From JBEKTY01 sp049515555 (GTDB lineage: Bacteria; Planctomycetota; Planctomycetia; Pirellulales; Thermoguttaceae), in assembly GCA_049515555.1 (NCBI GenBank), contig JBEKTY010000033.1, positions 1 to 64,000 of the forward strand: DNA of 64,000 bases. The letters are read 5' to 3'. Below the pieces are notes generated by a model. The model saw only the letters and a program-made list of their open reading frames with translations, was not told where the DNA came from and ran no database searches. Both the position numbers and the translations under genes were made by a program. How positions within the stretch are numbered: position 1 is the stretch's first letter; each line of letters begins with the position of its first letter. Of the stretch, positions 60,731 through 64,000 are shown one piece after another.

Positions 60731-60771
60731 GTTGGTGCCTTTCCTTCTTGGGGGTTGAACCCGCGTTGCTT

Positions 60772-62796
60772 TCACTTCGTCAGTTTCCAGGCGTCTTTGG
60801 TAACCTCTAACGCCGTGTGGCCCTTGTGGGCGTCGTAAACGCGGTTGGCGTCCTCCAGCGAATCGAAGTAGCCCACAATGAACGCCGCGCTAAAGGACTG
60901 CCCAGGCCGAACAGGCCGCCCTCCGAACTCCTCGATCATACAGACGTAACCGCGCTGGTGACACCATGCCTCCCAGACCACGGAGGGCTCCAAGGTCATG
61001 CCGAGCAGCCAGGGGCCGTCCTTCCTTGTGGCCGGGTCGCGAAGCCGGTAGCCGCGAATGAATCGTTCCGGCACGGGGTCGCGGTCCCGGCGATAGTCGA
61101 ACTGAGCATCGGGAGGGAAGTCCGTCAGGAACTTCTCAGCCGGGATCTGCCCCCGGTAGCTCAGGTAGATTTCACTGAATGTGTCGCCCTTGTTGTGCCG
61201 CACGTGGCCCGGCATGTCGATGCGCAGGAACATCGCCTCGCTGGAGTTGACCGCGTCGATCCTGTCCATGGAAATGAAGTATCGCTTGCCCACTGGAAAA
61301 ACGAGCCGCTGCGTCCACACCGATCCGGTCTTCTTGCCGGGGGCCACCGTGCGGTAGGCAAACTCTTGTCGCACCGCCACGAAGTCCTTCCCACGGATGA
61401 TCGTCGGCTGCAACTGGCCCGCCTTGGTGCAAATCTGGGGCCCCTCCAGGCTCCGCTTGGGCTGCGACCCATGGTATGCACGATACTCACCTTCATAACG
61501 ATAGACCAGTTCCGGGTCCAGCCGGTCCCGATAAGCAGCATCGCTACCGGGCTCCATGATCCAGTCCACGATGTCCAGGCCGAAGCCCGGATCACGGAAG
61601 CCGGTCTTCTTATCGAGGAAGGATTGGCTGGCGACTCCGCTCACGTATCCTTTTTTGCAGATGGCCGCCGCCAGTTCCGGCGTCTCAATGCGGATGGACT
61701 GTGCGTCTTCCGAAACCTGATAGGGCTGGGTCGCATCGGCCTGGGCAGTCGCCTTCCCCGCCATGGCCGCGCCAATGGCCCGAAGCTGCCCGACGAAGGG
61801 CTGCGGGATGAGGCCGTTCTTCTGGATGGGTACATCGAAGGTTACCACCCCGCCCTTCTCGGCGAGCACGCGGGTGGAGGCGACGATCTTCTCATCGGGA
61901 AGCTGGGGCCGGTCACCCCCGCACCATGTCTTCCCCAGGAAGGTCAGGATCTGGAATTGCACCGTATGACCCTCGCACTCCAGCCACCGCCCAGGGCAGG
62001 CGTCGATTGCCTTGGCGAGCTGCGGAAGGTTGACCTCGCCTGCGGTGTAGTCGTCGTACTTCGTGTGGCAGGTGACAGGCACCTTGACGCCGGGGTTGAA
62101 AGCAACGATGGCATCCGGGTTGCCCGCCTTCAAGGCCCGCGCGAAGCTGGCGAAGTTCGGCTCATCGTCGAAGCGGTACATCTGGTCGGCGAAATAGCAG
62201 CCGTCGATCCACCAGCCCGAGACGTTCTTGCCCCAGCGGAGCGACCACTCGCGAATCACCGCTTCCCAGTTCCGCTGAAACTCGGCCAGCCGACCGCCGA
62301 CTGGCTCGCCGGGCAGTTGCCAGCCGCCCTTCGCTCCCCACCGCCAACCGAGGGCCTTGCGCGCAACCGGGTCTGCCGCTGGGGCCCCGCTGGGCAGGTA
62401 AACCATGATCCGGATGTCCCGCGCCGAAAGGGCCTTGGCCAGGTCGGCGATCAAGTCGCGGCGGGAGCACTTGCTGGGCTTGATGCCGACGATTCGGTCG
62501 TAGGCCCCGTTCGGGGAGCAGTAATGGCCCGAGTTCTGTCCGAGGGTGAATAGGAGGTACTTCGCCCCGGTCGAGACCAGTTGATCGACCAGTCCGGCCA
62601 CGTCGAACACATCCACCTGCTTGTTCCACATTTCAGCGGTCAGTTCGGCCCCGCCTGCGGAACTTGGCGGTGCGCCGAGGTAGTGAGTCATCACGCCCCA
62701 ATGGGCATGGTGGAACCAGTTCGTGGGCTCGGCGGCCCTTGCCGAGGGAGAGAGCAGAACCAGAAATAGCATTACCGCGAAGGACATTCTTCTCAT
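60772..62796 (-). CDS. Exported GH29-like (alpha-L-fucosidase-like) glycoside hydrolase
   Basis: A 674-aa protein with signal peptide MRRMSFAVMLFLVLLSPSAR. The N-terminal barrel has NWFHHAHWGVMTHYL, similar to the conserved FGxFxHWG-type start of GH29. YLLFTLGQNSGHYCSPNGAY, a helix DLIADLAKALSARDIRIMVY and WWIDG (D198 at the usual nucleophile position) follow. The last 280 residues form a beta-rich domain of unknown type. AAGGTG precedes the ATG at 62796. It is the first gene of the leftward cluster. The family is distant from classical fucosidases, so the substrate is uncertain. Confidence 0.78.
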   Translation of the reverse strand: MRRMSFAVMLFLVLLSPSARAAEPTNWFHHAHWGVMTHYLGAPPSSAGGAELTAEMWNKQVDVFDVAGLVDQLVSTGAKYLLFTLGQNSGHYCSPNGAYDRIVGIKPSKCSRRDLIADLAKALSARDIRIMVYLPSGAPAADPVARKALGWRWGAKGGWQLPGEPVGGRLAEFQRNWEAVIREWSLRWGKNVSGWWIDGCYFADQMYRFDDEPNFASFARALKAGNPDAIVAFNPGVKVPVTCHTKYDDYTAGEVNLPQLAKAIDACPGRWLECEGHTVQFQILTFLGKTWCGGDRPQLPDEKIVASTRVLAEKGGVVTFDVPIQKNGLIPQPFVGQLRAIGAAMAGKATAQADATQPYQVSEDAQSIRIETPELAAAICKKGYVSGVASQSFLDKKTGFRDPGFGLDIVDWIMEPGSDAAYRDRLDPELVYRYEGEYRAYHGSQPKRSLEGPQICTKAGQLQPTIIRGKDFVAVRQEFAYRTVAPGKKTGSVWTQRLVFPVGKRYFISMDRIDAVNSSEAMFLRIDMPGHVRHNKGDTFSEIYLSYRGQIPAEKFLTDFPPDAQFDYRRDRDPVPERFIRGYRLRDPATRKDGPWLLGMTLEPSVVWEAWCHQRGYVCMIEEFGGRPVRPGQSFSAAFIVGYFDSLEDANRVYDAHKGHTALEVTKDAWKLTK

Positions 62797-62847
62797 GTCA
62801 AGCACCTTACCTGGGGGTCTTCCACTTGGCCAGCAGACGACGACACG

Positions 62848-62876
62848 ATTATCCCACTTCGGACCGGGATGCACAA
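62848..62876 (-). promoter_or_regulatory. Candidate promoter of the carbohydrate cluster
   Basis: TTGTGC and GATAAT on the minus strand are 17 bp apart. They lie 52 bp upstream of the first gene's ATG and inside the end of a small upstream frame. The -10 matches 5 of 6 bases and the -35 half. Confidence 0.4.
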
Positions 62877-63115
62877 ATGGCCTGGCAGTCGGTGGTGACC
62901 TTGCCGGGCCCCGCCCCCAGCTCCCGCACTATGAAGTCCCACATGCTGTCGAATTTCTCCGAAGGATGTCGGTGACGATTTGGGCGAGTTCGCTGTCGGT
63001 GGGCGAACCAGGTGGCAGCCGTCATCACGACCCAGACGGCAATAACGACGAACGTGGCGATCCCTCTTACCAACCGGGTAGCCCCGTCCAATGCCTCCTG
63101 GAATTCGCCGCTCAT
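62849..63115 (-). CDS. Small single-pass membrane protein, unknown
   Basis: An 88-aa protein with one clear hydrophobic helix (LVRGIATFVVIAVWVVMTAA) and a basic C-terminal tail (HRQRTRPNRHRH) that should lie in the cytoplasm. A GAGGTG ribosome site sits 6 nt before the ATG at 63115. No family was recognised. It precedes the carbohydrate cluster by 52 bp in the same direction. Confidence 0.5.
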   Translation of the reverse strand: MSGEFQEALDGATRLVRGIATFVVIAVWVVMTAATWFAHRQRTRPNRHRHPSEKFDSMWDFIVRELGAGPGKVTTDCQAICASRSEVG

Positions 63116-63151
63116 GGCTGCACCTCAGGAGATGGGAGTGGTGTGGGAGGC

Positions 63152-63268
63152 ATGAAACGGCTGGCCGAAGCCGTATCGCCCGAGCACGCCAAGCCTCGGA
63201 CGAAGCACGCCAAGAACCGACGGTTGAAAGATGATGATGTGGTGGAAACCGGGACGGACGATCCGTAA
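63152..63268 (+). CDS. Possible small hydrophilic protein
   Basis: A 38-codon frame, MKRLAEAVSPEHAKPRTKHA onwards, rich in Lys, Arg, His and then Asp. GGGAGG is only 1-2 nt from the ATG, too close to act, though GGAG lies further upstream. No similarity was recognised. Confidence 0.28.
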   Translation: MKRLAEAVSPEHAKPRTKHAKNRRLKDDDVVETGTDDP

Positions 63269-63329
63269 TCCAGGCCCCCCAGGCAGCGAGACGAGCCGAT
63301 AGGCTTAGAGCCGTTTCTGGATTTCTGAT

Positions 63330-64000
63330 TTACCGGGGTTGGAGTTTCTGAATTCTGCCGAAACCTTGCGAGGTAAGCGACAGCGGTGTCAAGCCGTAAC
63401 TTCCGAAGTGTCCAGCAGTTACGATGCCCTGTTTCGGGGCAGTCTTGCAGCGTTTCTCGATCCTCCTCCGCTCCACATTGGAAGACCCGTTAACAACAGT
63501 TGTCAGCGGGTCTTTTGTATTGACGGGACAAGCACTTGCGGCGATGGTCCCGGCTTCCCCGATTTTCCCGGCTTCGCTTGCTGCCTTGTCAACAATTGAC
63601 TGCAATGTACGCAATTTGCCGATAGTTGGTACAAGCGTTGGTACAAGCGGCGAAGGGGTCAAGTCTTTTGTGCCCGTTGCACTTAGGACGTTTGCGGCCG
63701 TTTGCGGACCACTCCCCAGCGGGAGCGCCGGCAGGGCTTCCACGGCCCCGGCCACGTCCAAGAGCTTCGGATCGGTGTAGACGTTCATCGTCAGGTCGAT
63801 TGAAGAATGACGCATGGCAGCCTGCGCCGTCCGCGGCGTCACCCCGCCCTTGGCGTCGGCCTTCGGCACCCCGGCGAAGGGATTCGTAATCAGCCGGCGA
63901 CCACGGACGCACCAGTTACCGAAGCCCACCAGCTCTTGACGATACTCGTTACGGTTCCCGGCCCCTATGCCTTCGTTCTTGCGGGAAACAAGCCATTGCT
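63330..64000 (-). pseudogene. Tyrosine recombinase relic with in-frame core deletion (5' end beyond window)
   Basis: The frame is open at the window edge. It begins with the end of the core-binding domain (NEYRQELVGFGNWCVRGRRL, NPFAGVPKADAKGG) and jumps directly to VTPRTAQAAMRHSSIDLTMN and VYTDPKLLDVAG, which is the C-terminal part with the nucleophile Tyr. The catalytic Arg I, Lys and HxxR regions, about 150-200 residues, are missing with the frame kept. The C-terminal tail (PSPLVPTLVPTIG onwards) is a planctomycete integrase type. The protein cannot recombine DNA. It marks an integrated element that has decayed. Confidence 0.8.
63484..63516 (+). terminator. Hairpin with T-run inside the recombinase relic
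   Basis: GACCCGTTAACAA (63484-63496) pairs with TTGTCAGCGGGTC (63500-63512) over 13 bp with two wobble pairs and a 3-nt loop, followed by TTTT. It is read as a terminator on the plus strand; it may instead belong to the element's end. Confidence 0.5.

Noticed and set aside
63270..63420. A tRNA gene as an attachment site for the recombinase relic
   Set aside because: No stretch could be folded into acceptor, anticodon and T-arm stems, and no T-loop GTTCRA motif is placed correctly.

Overview
The window looks like a chromosome segment of a GC-rich planctomycete, probably of the Pirellulales. The support is a LEPR-xLL-type export motif in a giant secreted protein, a PEP-CTERM protein, Tat-exported Gfo/Idh/MocA oxidoreductases in series, many Ser/Thr kinases fused to sensor regions, Gly/Met-rich proteins with a secretin-N-like domain, and repeat-filled spacers. 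No rRNA, tRNA or CRISPR array was recognised.

Region 1 (0-12.8 kb) is housekeeping and envelope: a phospholipid-methyltransferase-like enzyme, a secreted S41 protease coupled by a GTGA overlap to tsaD, a 1,422-aa von Willebrand A/secretin-N-like protein, a secreted protein with 17 tandem 12-residue repeats, a DegP/HtrA-like protease and a second methyltransferase.

Region 2 (12.9-36.4 kb) is signalling and surface proteins. A TerY-P-like triad (vWA, PP2C, kinase-like membrane protein) is read leftwards, and its kinase is broken by a small frame-shifting deletion. PEP-CTERM, phosphoglycolate phosphatase-like, leucine-rich-repeat and STAS genes follow, then a 1,565-aa protein with 18 NHL-like repeats and Ig-like/MBG domains. 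An FHA-GAF-cyclase is then coupled by GTGA to a Ser/Thr kinase, followed by a secreted GH38-type alpha-mannosidase.

Region 3 (36.7-42.4 kb) holds a Tat-exported aldo/keto reductase and three Tat-exported Gfo/Idh/MocA oxidoreductases, probably for periplasmic sugar-derivative oxidation alongside the mannosidase.

Region 4 (42.5-51.36 kb) is an island bounded on both sides by IS21-like ends in the same orientation. It carries a 2,207-aa protein kinase-STAND NTPase-formylglycine-generating-enzyme-like fusion, a double zinc-ribbon protein and several small unknown genes. An IstB fragment sits at its right edge, where an aldo/keto reductase gene is cut off.

Region 5 (51.36-62.9 kb) is a leftward operon-like carbohydrate cluster: a GH29-like hydrolase, a parallel beta-helix protein, a cupin, a kelch protein, an alpha/beta hydrolase, a GH55/pectate-lyase-like protein, a protein broken by a stop codon just after its signal peptide, a peroxiredoxin, an SGNH hydrolase and the truncated aldo/keto reductase. 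The window ends (63.3-64 kb) in a tyrosine-recombinase relic whose catalytic core has been deleted in frame.

Spacers throughout carry compound inverted repeats made of short degenerate tandem units, and one such element is translated inside the S41 protease gene.
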